Shown: piece after piece, positions 1 through 7,656 of the stretch
Position numbering within the stretch: position 1 is the first letter of the stretch
Layout of the letters: the number at the start of each line of letters is the position of its first letter
Assembly (NCBI GenBank): GCA_012295275.1
Contig: CM022675.1
Coordinates: forward strand, 9,425,193-9,435,192
Source of the DNA: Chrysomallon squamiferum
Taxonomy: Eukaryota > Mollusca > Gastropoda > Neomphalida > Peltospiridae
DNA length: 10,000 nt
Reading direction: 5' to 3'
The notes under the pieces: generated by a model
Seen by the model: only the letters and a program-made list of their open reading frames with translations
What the model was told of the DNA's origin: nothing
The model's database searches: none
Translations under genes and position numbers: made by a program

Positions 1-245
1 TATCATTATTATTATTATTATCGTCATAATCATCATCATCATAATCTTTTCGCCTTTTTATATTTCAATTTCATTTTTTTATAATTTTAGTTTTCAATTT
101 TTATTTTATTTATTTATTTCCTTCCTTCTATTGTAATTAGAGCTTTTGAATATTTTTTTCCTTCTAAATTATAAGAATAGAAGAATAAAAAGAACAAATA
201 AAATGCACAAATGTTAAACATTATCTAGAAAACAGGTGTACGCAA
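1..245. other. AT-rich low-complexity DNA
   Basis: The first 50 bases are an imperfect ATT/ATC trinucleotide repeat. It is followed by T-rich DNA with TTTA and CCTT motifs. I see no gene, RNA or regulatory element here. Confidence 0.8.
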
Positions 246-596
246 ATGTCTCTCTCTTTTTTTTTTTTTTTTTTTTTTCTAACTTGGCAATTTCAGCTAC
301 TTAACCCTTGTTTGCTAAGCGTTTGTTTACCGGAAGTAATAACATTTACGTCTGCTTTCATCTTCTTAGTTGTCCTCAAAACATTAAAGAGACTTGGTAG
401 AGACATTTTTGGCGCGAAAACTGAAAAACACATTGACCTTTTTGTAAGTTCTGGGGGGGGGGAATTTGTTTGTTTGTTTGTTCTTTTTGTTCTTTTTGTT
501 CTCTTTTTCTACGATTTCTTTTGTTTTAGTTTTCATTTAGTTAAAATTGTAAAAAAGCCGATGCCTGCAGTACATACACAGTAGATTTGTATTTTC
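246..596. other. T-rich non-coding stretch
   Basis: The stretch holds a run of about 20 T (near 259-279), a run of G near 452-461, and imperfect TTTG and TTCTTTTTG repeats at about 466-505. A 112-residue open frame covers most of it, but it encodes mostly Phe, Leu and Val from the T tracts and has no recognisable domain, so I do not call it a gene. The part between 290 and 430 has higher complexity but is unrecognised. Confidence 0.7.
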
Positions 597-872
597 ACTT
601 AAAATTATATTTACAGTTATTTTAACAGAATACATTCACACTACGTTATTTTAATATAAAGTTACATGTACAATACGTTATTTTAATATATAGTTACATT
701 TACAATACGTTATTTTAATATACAGCTATATTTACAATATGTTATTTTAATATATAGTTACATTTACAATACGTTATTTTAATATATAGTTACATTTACA
801 ATACGTTATTTTAATATATAGTTACATTTACAATACGTTATTTAAATATAAAGTTACATACACAGTACATTC
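597..872. repeat. 32-bp tandem array, copy A
   Basis: This is a minisatellite with an exact 32-bp period. Units begin at 629, 661, 693, 725, 757, 789, 821 and 853, each opening with GTTACAT or a variant and containing CAATACGTTATTTTAA. A degenerate unit can be seen from about 597. The unit at 853 is a terminal variant (GTTACATACACAGTAC) and it recurs at the end of the second array (1489). The array is AT-rich and non-coding. Constant period with point variation is typical of growth by unequal exchange or slippage. Confidence 0.95.
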
Positions 873-1061
873 TTACATTTATAAACGATCAGTTATTCTA
901 TTTATTTACTTATTTATTCATTCATTCATTCATTCTTTTAATTTCTTTTATTTATTTTACTCTACTTTATTTAACTTTATTTTACTTTATATATATTTTT
1001 TTTTTTTTCCCTTTTTTATTTATTCCATTAATGCTTTTTGTCAGCATAGTTGATTTTATTG

Positions 1062-1064
<3 letters not shown>
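873..1064. repeat. Conserved spacer of composite repeat, copy A
   Basis: This segment of about 192 bp follows the 32-bp array and recurs at 1522-1715, offset 649-651 bases. Both copies start TTACATTTATAAACG and contain ATTC repeats and TTTA-rich DNA. Both end with TCAGCATAGTTGATTTTATT followed by GGGT, directly against a (CT)n tract. The last 50 or so bases are identical in the two copies, while the middle differs by small substitutions and indels. No coding potential is seen. Confidence 0.93.
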
Positions 1065-1159
<95 letters not shown>

Positions 1160-1174
1160 CCTCCCTCCCTCCCT
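1064..1174. repeat. (TC)46 then (CCCT)n microsatellite
   Basis: A pure TC run spans 1064-1155. It passes into CCCT repeats to about 1174, which abut the second 32-bp array. It is a pure pyrimidine strand with mirror symmetry, the class of sequence that can form a triplex (H-DNA). Confidence 0.97.
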
Positions 1175-1521
1175 TTTACAATACATTATTTTAATAAATA
1201 GTTACAGTTACAATATGTTATTTTAATATATAGTTACATTTACAATACGTTATTTTAAAATATAGTTACATTTGCAATACGTTATTTTAACATATAGTTA
1301 CATTTACAATACGTTATTTTAATATATAGTTACATTTACAATACGTTATTTTAATATATAGTTACACTTACAATACGTTATTTTAAAATATAGTTACATT
1401 TACAATACGTTATTTTAATAAATAGTTACATTTACAATACGTTATTTTAATAAATAGTTACAGTTACAATACGTTATTTTAACATATAGTTACATACACA
1501 GTACGTTATTTTAAGATATAC
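1174..1521. repeat. 32-bp tandem array, copy B
   Basis: This is the second block of the same minisatellite. A partial unit is followed by units beginning at 1201, 1233, 1265, 1297, 1329, 1361, 1393, 1425, 1457 and 1489, all exactly 32 bp. Variants include AAATA for TATATA before the GTTAC start, and GTTACAGTTA at 1201 and 1457. The terminal 1489 unit carries the ACACAGTAC variant also seen at 853. Array A differs at this boundary by lacking about 13 bp. Confidence 0.96.
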
Positions 1522-1714
1522 TTACATTTATAAACGCTCATTTATTCTATTTATTTACTTATTTATTCATGCATTCATTCATTCTTTTGATTTATTTTAA
1601 TTATTTTACTCTACTTTATTTAACTTTATTTTACTTTAGATTTATTTTAATTTTTTATCCCCTTTTTTATTTATTCCATTAATGCTTTTTGTCAGCATAG
1701 TTGATTTTATTGGG

Positions 1715-1715
<1 letters not shown>
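1522..1715. repeat. Conserved spacer of composite repeat, copy B
   Basis: This is the second copy of the segment at 873-1064, in the same orientation and close to 90% identical by eye. It again ends in GGGT, then a short ATT, then a long CT run. Array, spacer and CT tract occur together twice, so the whole unit of about 650 bp appears to have duplicated. Confidence 0.93.
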
Positions 1716-1718
<3 letters not shown>

Positions 1719-1807
<89 letters not shown>

Positions 1808-1826
1808 CTGTCTCTCTCTCTCTCTC
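1719..1826. repeat. (TC)36, (TA)n, (TC)n compound microsatellite
   Basis: A pure TC run spans 1719-1790, a TA run spans about 1791-1807, and a second short TC run ends at 1826. In copy A the corresponding tract ends in CCCT repeats instead, so the two tails diverged after duplication. Confidence 0.97.
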
Positions 1827-2220
1827 GAAGGTTTTTGCCACCATTTCGTCAATGAAATTATTTCAAAGTTACTGGGCTAAATATGAAACCAATACCCCGT
1901 GTGATTCATCTAAAGCTGAAACGCTTTGCAGTGAGACAAGCAGGACGACACCCTGTTGTAAACTTATATCTCACACGGTAGTATTTGCAGATATAAAATA
2001 ATTAAATAAATAAATAATAAAACAGAAAACCTGGGTGAATAATGTCTTCGAAGTAGGAGGGAGTTAGATTACAAAAATATATTACACAATGTTACGTGTC
2101 AAGTTTTTAATTTTTTTTTTTTTTAATTTTTTTTTTTTTTTTTAAATTCCTTTCACATTTGGCACACTAAGTAGCTACAATGAAATCTATGAGAAAGCAA
2201 ATGGAAAGAGAAAGAAAAAA
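1827..2220. other. Unique AT-rich DNA, no gene seen
   Basis: Bases 1827-2000 are mixed-complexity sequence that I do not recognise. An 8-bp inverted repeat, TTATATCT at 1964-1971 and AGATATAA at 1989-1996, could form a hairpin with a 17-base loop. AAAT repeats follow to about 2024, then two T runs at 2109-2144. A purine-rich stretch leads into the GT/GA microsatellite. Confidence 0.7.
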
Positions 2221-2600
<380 letters not shown>

Positions 2601-2710
2601 GAAGAAAAAAAACAACAAAACAACACAGCTCACGAAACAAACAGATTTTTAAAACACAAACAGGCAAATTCAAAACATAAATCCATACCACCGAAATCCA
2701 AATAACACTA
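2601..2710. other. A-rich unique spacer
   Basis: This is A- and C-rich DNA with AAACA-type motifs that lies between the GA microsatellite and the CpG-richer island. Nothing recognisable was found. Confidence 0.6.
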
Positions 2711-3055
2711 TTTCACCGCCGCGTTCCCGTTTCGGGGGTGGGCGTCCCTCGAGAACCTCACCTGCGCCATTGAATTAGGCCCAACGAGGATCATTCATAC
2801 GGTGTCCTAGATAAGAACTTGAATTGGAGTGTTGGCGCTCGCCCAAACTGTGTATACTATGCGGATCGACAGGTTGATAGCGGTTACACTAACGCAGTAC
2901 ACCTGCAGTCGCTCAATTGCTCGTTGCTTGGAATCTAACGTGTCATACGGCTAGTATCACATTGTGGTTGATCGTGCACAGGCATAAGTAGGCCATTATC
3001 AACGACGACAAGTTCAGATTTCCTCCCATAATTATGTGTTTCGTTATTGTGCGGT
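2711..3055. other. CpG-richer unique island, function unknown
   Basis: This block has much higher sequence complexity and many more CpG dinucleotides than its surroundings. It starts with a GC-rich part (2716-2770) that contains a CCCG-TTT-CGGG inverted repeat (2726-2736) and a CTCGAG palindrome. I find no long open frame, tRNA boxes or known small RNA. A 19-base stretch at about 2862-2880 resembles part of 18S rRNA at 17 of 19 positions, but neighbouring bases do not extend the match convincingly. It could be a degraded transposon, a promoter or a short exon cluster. Confidence 0.5.
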
Positions 3056-3122
3056 GTCGTCTGTGTGTGTACACGTGTTGTATGTGTGTGTGTGTTTGTG
3101 TGTGTGTTTGTGCGTGCGTGCA
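3056..3122. repeat. Imperfect (GT)n microsatellite
   Basis: GT repeats are interrupted by TTTG and GCGT. A palindromic ACACGTGT, with a CACGTG E-box core, sits at 3071-3078. This is probably a chance product of the repeat. Confidence 0.9.
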
Positions 3123-3187
3123 GAATGAAATAAATGAAATAAAAGTTAAATATTTAGCTTGTGTTTAGAATATGATTACGTGCAAGA

Positions 3188-3217
3188 TCTCTCTCTATCT
3201 CATTCTTTCTCTCTATT

Positions 3218-3269
<52 letters not shown>
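3188..3269. repeat. (CT)n microsatellite
   Basis: Interrupted CT repeats run from 3188 and become pure at 3220-3269. The purine strand is the minus strand, opposite in orientation to the GA tracts at 2247 and 2509. Confidence 0.97.
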
Positions 3270-3274
<5 letters not shown>

Positions 3275-3313
3275 CGAAACTTTCATTTTATCAATATTTG
3301 AATAATCAGTAAA

Positions 3314-3538
3314 ATGAATAATCAGAAGTACGACATTTCTAGTAGGCTTGATGACGTCATTTTAATCCCAAATTGTTGCTATAATTACGTCACAGCAGGA
3401 ATTTCTTGTACAAGTACTAATAATTACCAAGTGAATAACGAACTGTCATCACCACCATCATCATCATCATCATCATCATCATCATTATTACTAAATATGA
3501 CGCCAAGAACTGCACAAGAAGATGAAAAAGAACAATAA
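3314..3538 (+). other. Weak small ORF containing a CAT-repeat Ser tract
   Basis: An open frame of 74 codons runs from the ATG at 3314 to a stop at 3538. The first 45 or so residues have a mixed composition, with two adjacent Cys. The middle is a Ser run produced by the (CAT)n repeat at 3445-3485, and the end is acidic and Gln-rich. There is no domain or signal peptide. Two CRE-type motifs lie inside the frame, which fits regulatory or neutral DNA better than coding DNA. It is probably fortuitous, though it is the least repeat-driven plus-strand frame in the window. Confidence 0.1.
3352..3392. promoter_or_regulatory. Pair of CRE-type bZIP motifs
   Basis: A perfect palindromic cAMP-response element core, TGACGTCA, is at 3352-3359. 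A one-mismatch version, TTACGTCA, is at 3385-3392, exactly 33 bp further on and so about three helical turns away. CREB/ATF-family bZIP dimers bind this core in animals. Occupancy here is inference. Confidence 0.4.
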
Positions 3539-3800
3539 TAATAATAATATCTAGAATAACAACAACAATGATAATAAAAATAAATAAATAAATAAATACT
3601 ACTATTACAACTACTACTACTACTACTACTAATGAAAATAATAATAATAACAACTACTAACTACTACTACTATATTATTAGAACTACAAGAATAATATTT
3701 TTGAAAAAAATAAAAATAAAAAAAATAAAAAAATACCAGCAATAAAATAAATAAATGAATAAATAAATAAATAAATAAATAAATAATAAAATAAATCCAC
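3441..3800. repeat. Trinucleotide and (AAAT)n repeat cluster
   Basis: The cluster contains (CAT)n at 3445-3485, (AAT)n near 3535-3550, AAAT repeats near 3577-3598, (CTA)n near 3598-3632, and further AAT/CTA mixtures to about 3680. A-rich DNA and a second AAAT run at about 3745-3790 follow. All blocks are imperfect and interspersed, as expected from successive slippage. Confidence 0.95.
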
Positions 3801-3987
3801 CATTAAATTAAACTTCGATTAAAAGAAGAATTATCAGAATCACTTCCCAGTATTTCAGCATTAACATGACGTTTAGAAAAGATTATCGTAAAAGTTAATT
3901 CATGAATGAATAGTTGTTAGACAATTTAGTTATAAAATGTGTGGATTTTTCTATTAAAAAAAATTATACAAACCAACAAACAAAGAG
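3801..3987. other. Unique AT-rich DNA before a long A run
   Basis: I see no gene here. Because it ends directly in a long A run, it could be the 3' part of a retroposed transcript. No AATAAA at a normal distance before the A run and no target-site duplication were identified, so this remains unsupported. Confidence 0.4.

Positions 3988-4016
<29 letters not shown>
3988..4016. repeat. Poly(A) run of 29
   Basis: An uninterrupted homopolymer is followed by GAAG and more A. It may be a retroposon tail or simple slippage. Confidence 0.95.
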
Positions 4017-4026
<10 letters not shown>

Positions 4027-4169
4027 TAAATTAAATCGGTACCAAGACACACTGCGCTACATTAATCTGCAAGCTGAAATAAATTTGGCCTTCTCATAAA
4101 CACGAAAACATTTAAAAGACAACAACAAATCAGTTGAAGTTACTCTTTGGAATGGGATATTACCCAAAA

Positions 4170-4404
4170 TGTGGCACGTGGAGGAATGACCCCTCAACCA
4201 ATCGCTATGCAAACCAGATTGAACTACATTGCAATTCCTCGAAAAAACAAAAACGATGACTAAGTTTTCGAAAAAAACAATGACGAATGACGTCATTATA
4301 ACGTAAACGCTTCTGCCTCGTTATCGACTGATGACGACGCTGTTGTACACGTATATCCAGGGTAGTATAAAGAAGACAGGTACAAAAAAAAACAGTCACG
4401 TGAC
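4170..4404 (+). promoter_or_regulatory. Promoter-like motif cluster (E-box, CCAAT, CRE, TATA)
   Basis: A block of repeat-free DNA contains several classical promoter motifs in a sensible order on the plus strand. These are a CACGTG E-box (4175-4180), CCAAT (4198-4202), an octamer-like ATGCAAA (4207-4213), a perfect CRE TGACGTCA (4288-4295), a TATA-like TATAAAG (4366-4372), and a ten-base palindrome GTCACGTGAC with an E-box core (4395-4404). If the TATA motif works, transcription would start near 4395-4400, on the palindrome. No open frame follows, so any product would begin with a non-coding exon. A polypyrimidine tract ending in TTTTTTAG at about 4423-4430 could be a 3' splice site. Motif spacing is seen directly; promoter activity is inference. 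Confidence 0.35.
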
Positions 4405-4430
4405 ATAGGCATTCATCTTTTTGTTTTTTA

Positions 4431-4495
4431 GCACTTGTGAACCAGTTTTAAGTGACACAAAAAAAAACCAAGAAACTTTTATTATTACTGACCGT

Positions 4496-4498
<3 letters not shown>
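4431..4498. other. Short unique stretch
   Basis: This AT-rich unique DNA with a run of A joins the promoter-like block to a TA microsatellite. No feature was recognised. Confidence 0.5.
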
Positions 4499-4532
<34 letters not shown>

Positions 4533-4572
4533 ATGTATGTATGTATGTATGTGTGTGTGTATGTATGTATGC
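4499..4572. repeat. (TA)n(TATG)n compound microsatellite
   Basis: A TA run (about 4499-4528) passes into TATG and GT repeats ending near 4572. Confidence 0.97.
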
Positions 4573-4885
4573 GTAAATCTTAACGATAACAGAAATACAT
4601 ACATAATTATAATCACATTGACGTATATAACACACATGCACACACTCAAACTTTAACTATTTATTAAATTATTCGAGTTAAGCTATATTCGAGTTTCTTT
4701 GCACGCAGAATGAGACGTGAATTACCAGCTTTGGTGAAAGAAATCTTCATAATGTTCTGTTTCATTACTTAAAATTAGGTCAGTCAGATTTAAAATCGTT
4801 CTTGTCTGACATAAAAGTTTTCATCTTGAAATTAACTTTCTTCTTTTTAAATTTAGAGACATAAAACATTCATACATGCACATAT
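4573..4885. other. Unique AT-rich DNA, no gene seen
   Basis: This mixed AT-rich sequence contains a short CA-rich patch near 4630-4648. The rest has no long open frame and no recognised RNA or repeat. Two ATTCGAGTT motifs lie close together at about 4671-4680 and 4687-4696. Confidence 0.6.
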
Positions 4886-4967
4886 GCACACACACACACG
4901 CACACTCATACACACTTATAAAAATGTTATTAAAGTTTGTATTAACACACACACACACACACACATA
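4886..4967. repeat. Two (CA)n microsatellites
   Basis: CA repeats at about 4886-4917 and at about 4945-4967 are separated by a short AT-rich spacer. Confidence 0.95.
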
Positions 4968-5300
4968 CAACTTTGCTTTCTGCCATATCTTGACCCAAAT
5001 TTGACACTTATCCATTTCACTATTCACGCTTCCATATTCCTCTTCGTCTGCCAACTTTTTTTTTTCTTTTTTTTTTTTTTTGTCACCTCTTCTTATCCAA
5101 AAGGTGTTGCTGATCTCCTATTAACTACAGTGACCTTGTAAAATGTCAGGTGTTTGTTTGGGACACCTGTGCATTCATCCTTCCTTCGACTACGTCATGA
5201 CCTTCATTCACCTTTGCCGCTCAGTGAATTAGCGCTAAAGTCTCAACTGGGATTCGCGTTTTGATACGCTTAACGACGAAGTACCAGTCTCGTTGAATTT
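4968..5300. other. Unique DNA with T run and paired E-boxes
   Basis: A pyrimidine-rich stretch includes T runs at about 5056-5080. A 7-bp inverted repeat places CAGGTGT (5147-5153) and ACACCTG (5163-5169) nine bases apart, forming two opposed CAGGTG E2-boxes. An ACGTCA half-CRE is at 5192-5197 and a TAGCGCTA palindrome at 5229-5236. No open frame or RNA gene was found. Confidence 0.55.
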
Positions 5301-5427
5301 TTCTGTGTATGTGTGTGTGTGACCCTATGTTTTTATTTTATTATTATTATTTTTATTTTTGTTTAAGTATTTATTTACTAACTTACTTATTTATATATAA
5401 AAAAATATATATATATATATATATATC
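5301..5427. repeat. GT, TTTA and (TA)n microsatellites
   Basis: A short GT run (about 5304-5321) is followed by TTA/TTTA-rich DNA and a TA run (about 5404-5427). Confidence 0.9.
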
Positions 5428-5680
5428 AGATCATTAATATTCATTTGCTCTTCTACACACATTCTTTGCAATACCCAACAGTGAAAGATGTATGCATTAG
5501 TGTCAGTATATGTGTATGCGTGTATGTACCTGTGAGTGTATGTGAGTGTATGTGTGTGTACATAGGTATGTATGTAAGTATATTAGTAGGTGTTAAACTT
5601 TCAGTGAGTTTTCATTTTCTTTCGGTATTTACTTGGAACAGAATTCTTCGTTAATATTTCTTAATTAACCTCTATCATAA
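5428..5680. other. Unique DNA with imperfect TATG/GT patch
   Basis: Unique AT-rich DNA surrounds an imperfect TGTATG/GTGTA patch at about 5500-5582. A 69-residue open frame over this patch is rich in Val, Cys and Ser from the repeat and is not considered real. Confidence 0.65.
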
Positions 5681-5681
5681 G

Positions 5682-5919
5682 CACATCATCTAATTAGCAA
5701 ACTGTCATTATCATTATGTGACGTCATTTAATAGCGTAGAACAAACACATCATATAATTAGCAAACTGTGATTATGTGACGTCATTTTATAGTGTGGAAC
5801 AAACACATCATTTAATTAGCAAACTGTTATTATGTGACGTCATTTTATAGTGCGGAACAAACACGTCATTTAATTACCAAAGTGTTATTATGTGACGTCA
5901 TTTGATAGCGTAGAACAAG
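5682..5919. repeat. 58-bp tandem array carrying CRE and TAATTA motifs
   Basis: Four tandem units begin with CACATCAT or CACGTCAT at 5682, 5746, 5804 and 5862. The last three starts are exactly 58 bp apart. The first unit is 64 bp because of a 6-bp duplication inside CATTATCATTATG. Each unit contains a TAATTA core followed by GCAAACTG or a close variant. Each also carries a perfect CRE palindrome TGACGTCA, at 5719, 5777, 5835 and 5893, again 58 bp apart. TAATTA is the core of many homeodomain sites and TGACGTCA is the CREB/ATF site. Variation is concentrated outside the CRE. It may be a small enhancer-like array or a neutral minisatellite. Confidence 0.93.
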
Positions 5920-5999
5920 AAGGCAGGTCACGAGAGAAAATTAAAGGTCCATTACTCAAAAATGAAACTTATATACAATCTTGTTCTTATGAGGATTTG
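5920..5999. other. Short unique spacer
   Basis: This unique AT-rich DNA lies between the 58-bp array and the CA-rich patch. It contains AGGTCA (5934-5939), a nuclear-receptor half-site by sequence only. Confidence 0.5.
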
Positions 6000-6096
6000 A
6001 AGAATACATACGCACATTCATAGACGCGCATTAATACATTCACATAAACAATACACACAAACTCATACATTATCATGAACACGCACACACACACAC

Positions 6097-6179
<83 letters not shown>

Positions 6180-6187
6180 AGAGAGTA
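6000..6187. repeat. CA-rich patch and (AG)n microsatellite
   Basis: Imperfect CA repeats run to about 6097, followed by a pure AG run at 6101-6175 and an interrupted GGAGGAGAGAG end. Confidence 0.96.
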
Positions 6188-6490
6188 GATATCCATTAGC
6201 CAATTAATGCAATAAAAAGGAGTTTAAGAAATTAAATTCAAAATATAAACAGAATATATTAAGAAACCAAATTAATACCAGAGTGCCATGTATTAATAGT
6301 AGCCAAGCGCTGAAGCAAGAACACAACAAACCAAGCTATGTTCAAACACGAAATTAAAGTCACTGAATTGGAACAAATTTATTTTATGAATGATTTCTGT
6401 TTGATTTTCGTTGTCGTTGTTTTATTGCCCCTGTCTTGCATCAGCTTTAACTTAGCATCCTTACCAAATACACATATATCCTGTTAACCC
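6188..6490. other. Unique AT-rich DNA, nothing recognised
   Basis: About 300 bp of repeat-poor sequence. I looked for tRNA boxes, known small RNA starts, long frames and inverted repeats and saw none worth calling. Confidence 0.6.
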
Positions 6491-6745
6491 AAAGTGTGTA
6501 TGTGTGTGTATATGTATGTATGTGTGTATGTACGTATGTATGCTTTTTAGTTTGTGTGTATATGTGTATGAGTTTGTGTATGTGTGTGGGGGTGTATGTG
6601 TGCATGTTTGTATGTATGTGTGTGCGTGTTTGCGCGTATGCACTTATGCATCTAGGCAAGTATGTTTGAATGTATATACATATGTATGAATATGTGTTAT
6701 ATGTTTGTGTATATGTATGTGTATATATGTGTGTATGCGTCAACA
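6491..6745. repeat. Imperfect (GT)n/(TATG)n minisatellite-like region
   Basis: About 250 bp of degenerate TGTATG, GTGT and TATATG repeats are interrupted by single unique words. The open frames of 60 to 145 codons on both strands across this region follow from the absence of stop codons in the repeat. Confidence 0.93.
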
Positions 6746-6918
6746 AAAGACCGGTTATACTGAGAGAAAACAAAATCGAGTTAAGGTCACTTCTGGAAAC
6801 ACATTCGTTACAATTATCAAACACTTGAAACCAGTCTATTATCCTGTAAAAATGAATGAAAACGAGGCGTCGACTGGTTCGCATCGGTGATCCGCAACAA
6901 GACGCAGTCGATTTACTC
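6746..6918. other. Unique DNA with 7-bp inverted repeat
   Basis: This repeat-free stretch has an inverted repeat TCGACTG (6870-6876) and CAGTCGA (6905-6911) around a 28-base loop. AAGGTCA at about 6783-6789 matches an orphan nuclear-receptor half-site. GGTTCGCATCGG at about 6875 resembles a tRNA B-box but no A-box or acceptor stem accompanies it. No gene is called. Confidence 0.5.
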
Positions 6919-7000
6919 TTTTTTTTTTTTAAAATAAAATAAAATAAAATAAAATAAAATAACGAAAAGAATAGAAAAAAAAAAAAGAAGAAGAAGAGAG
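6919..7000. repeat. T run, (AAAAT)6 and A/GAA-rich repeat
   Basis: A T run (about 6919-6930) joins six AAAAT units (6931-6960) and then A-rich and AAG-rich DNA. A T run beside A-rich pentamers could form a small cruciform. Confidence 0.93.
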
Positions 7001-7198
7001 AAAACAGAAAAGAAAGCCGAATATAGAAAAGTAAGTGAAAATCGTTTCGTCAAGCCTGTCCACTTTTTTTTTGCTTATCGAACCAGTGTCAGAAAATTAC
7101 CCTGAAAATTGCATAATGATCAGATTTGAAAGCTGATAGGATCTGAAAAATGCTGAGCTTGAGGCGATTTCTTTCTTGCATTTATATTTAATATATTT
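7001..7198. other. Unique AT-rich DNA, no gene seen
   Basis: Mixed sequence without recognised repeats. A minus-strand open frame of 92 codons begins at 7375 and ends at 7097. It crosses the TA microsatellite, which gives a Tyr-Ile run, has no domain and is considered spurious. Confidence 0.6.
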
Positions 7199-7199
7199 G

Positions 7200-7231
<32 letters not shown>
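7199..7231. repeat. (TA)n microsatellite
   Basis: An almost pure TA run with one G interruption near its end. Confidence 0.95.
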
Positions 7232-7488
7232 TAATGTCTCTATTGATATTGTACGCCCACTCAAGGTGATCATAGCATAAGTAATGTATTGCACTGGGAG
7301 TAGATGACTGGGTGAGTTATTTCGATCTCTAGATAATGAAACTAACGATGCTTGCGAACAATTCAAGGTATCCACCCAAATAAAGTGAAAAAAAAAAAGA
7401 GAGAAGAAATTCCACTCTACTTATGAGTATTACAGTTTAAAGTGAAGCGTTTTCGTTTCTGTAACATATAATACAGGTACAGGATGAA
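7232..7488. other. Unique DNA, nothing recognised
   Basis: Repeat-poor sequence with a short A run at about 7388-7399. I could assign no transposon, RNA or protein similarity. Confidence 0.55.
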
Positions 7489-7535
7489 CCCTACCCTCGG
7501 GCCGAGTAGGCGGCGTGCCCCCGGGGTGCGGATTT
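7489..7535. other. Small GC-rich pocket with palindromes
   Basis: About 47 bases of GC-rich, CpG-containing sequence sit inside AT-rich DNA. It contains CTCGG-G-CCGAG (7496-7506) and the perfect palindrome CCCCGGGG (7519-7526). Its base composition differs sharply from both flanks, which suggests an inserted fragment or a constrained structure. I do not recognise the source. Confidence 0.5.
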
Positions 7536-7572
7536 CGGAAGGAATGTATTACTGTTCTTTTTAATCTGTCAT

Positions 7573-7625
7573 CTGAATGTGTATGTGCGTACGTATGAAT
7601 GTATGTATGTGTGTGTATGTATTTA

Positions 7626-7656
<31 letters not shown>

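Noticed and set aside
246-584. Plus-strand frame of 112 codons
   Set aside because: It depends on T runs giving Phe and Leu, with TTTG/TTC repeats at its end. There is no domain or splice context.
3801-4016. Processed retroposon ending in the 29-base A run
   Set aside because: No source transcript, target-site duplication or well-placed polyadenylation signal could be identified.
4057-4399. Two minus-strand frames of 64 and 79 codons
   Set aside because: They overlap each other in different frames, show no domain, and cover the promoter-like motif cluster.
6447-6890. Frames of 60 to 145 codons on both strands
   Set aside because: They cross imperfect GT/TATG repeats, are rich in Thr/His or Val/Cys, and overlap one another on opposite strands.
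6870-6911. tRNA B-box-like GGTTCGCATCGG and a local inverted repeat
   Set aside because: No A-box at the right distance, no cloverleaf and no acceptor stem could be found.
7068-7090. Minus-strand GGTTCGATAAG resembling a tRNA B-box, as in tRNA-derived SINEs
   Set aside because: No A-box lies upstream on that strand and the following bases do not form a T-arm.
7097-7375. Minus-strand frame of 92 codons
   Set aside because: It runs through a TA microsatellite (Tyr-Ile run) and shows no recognisable similarity.
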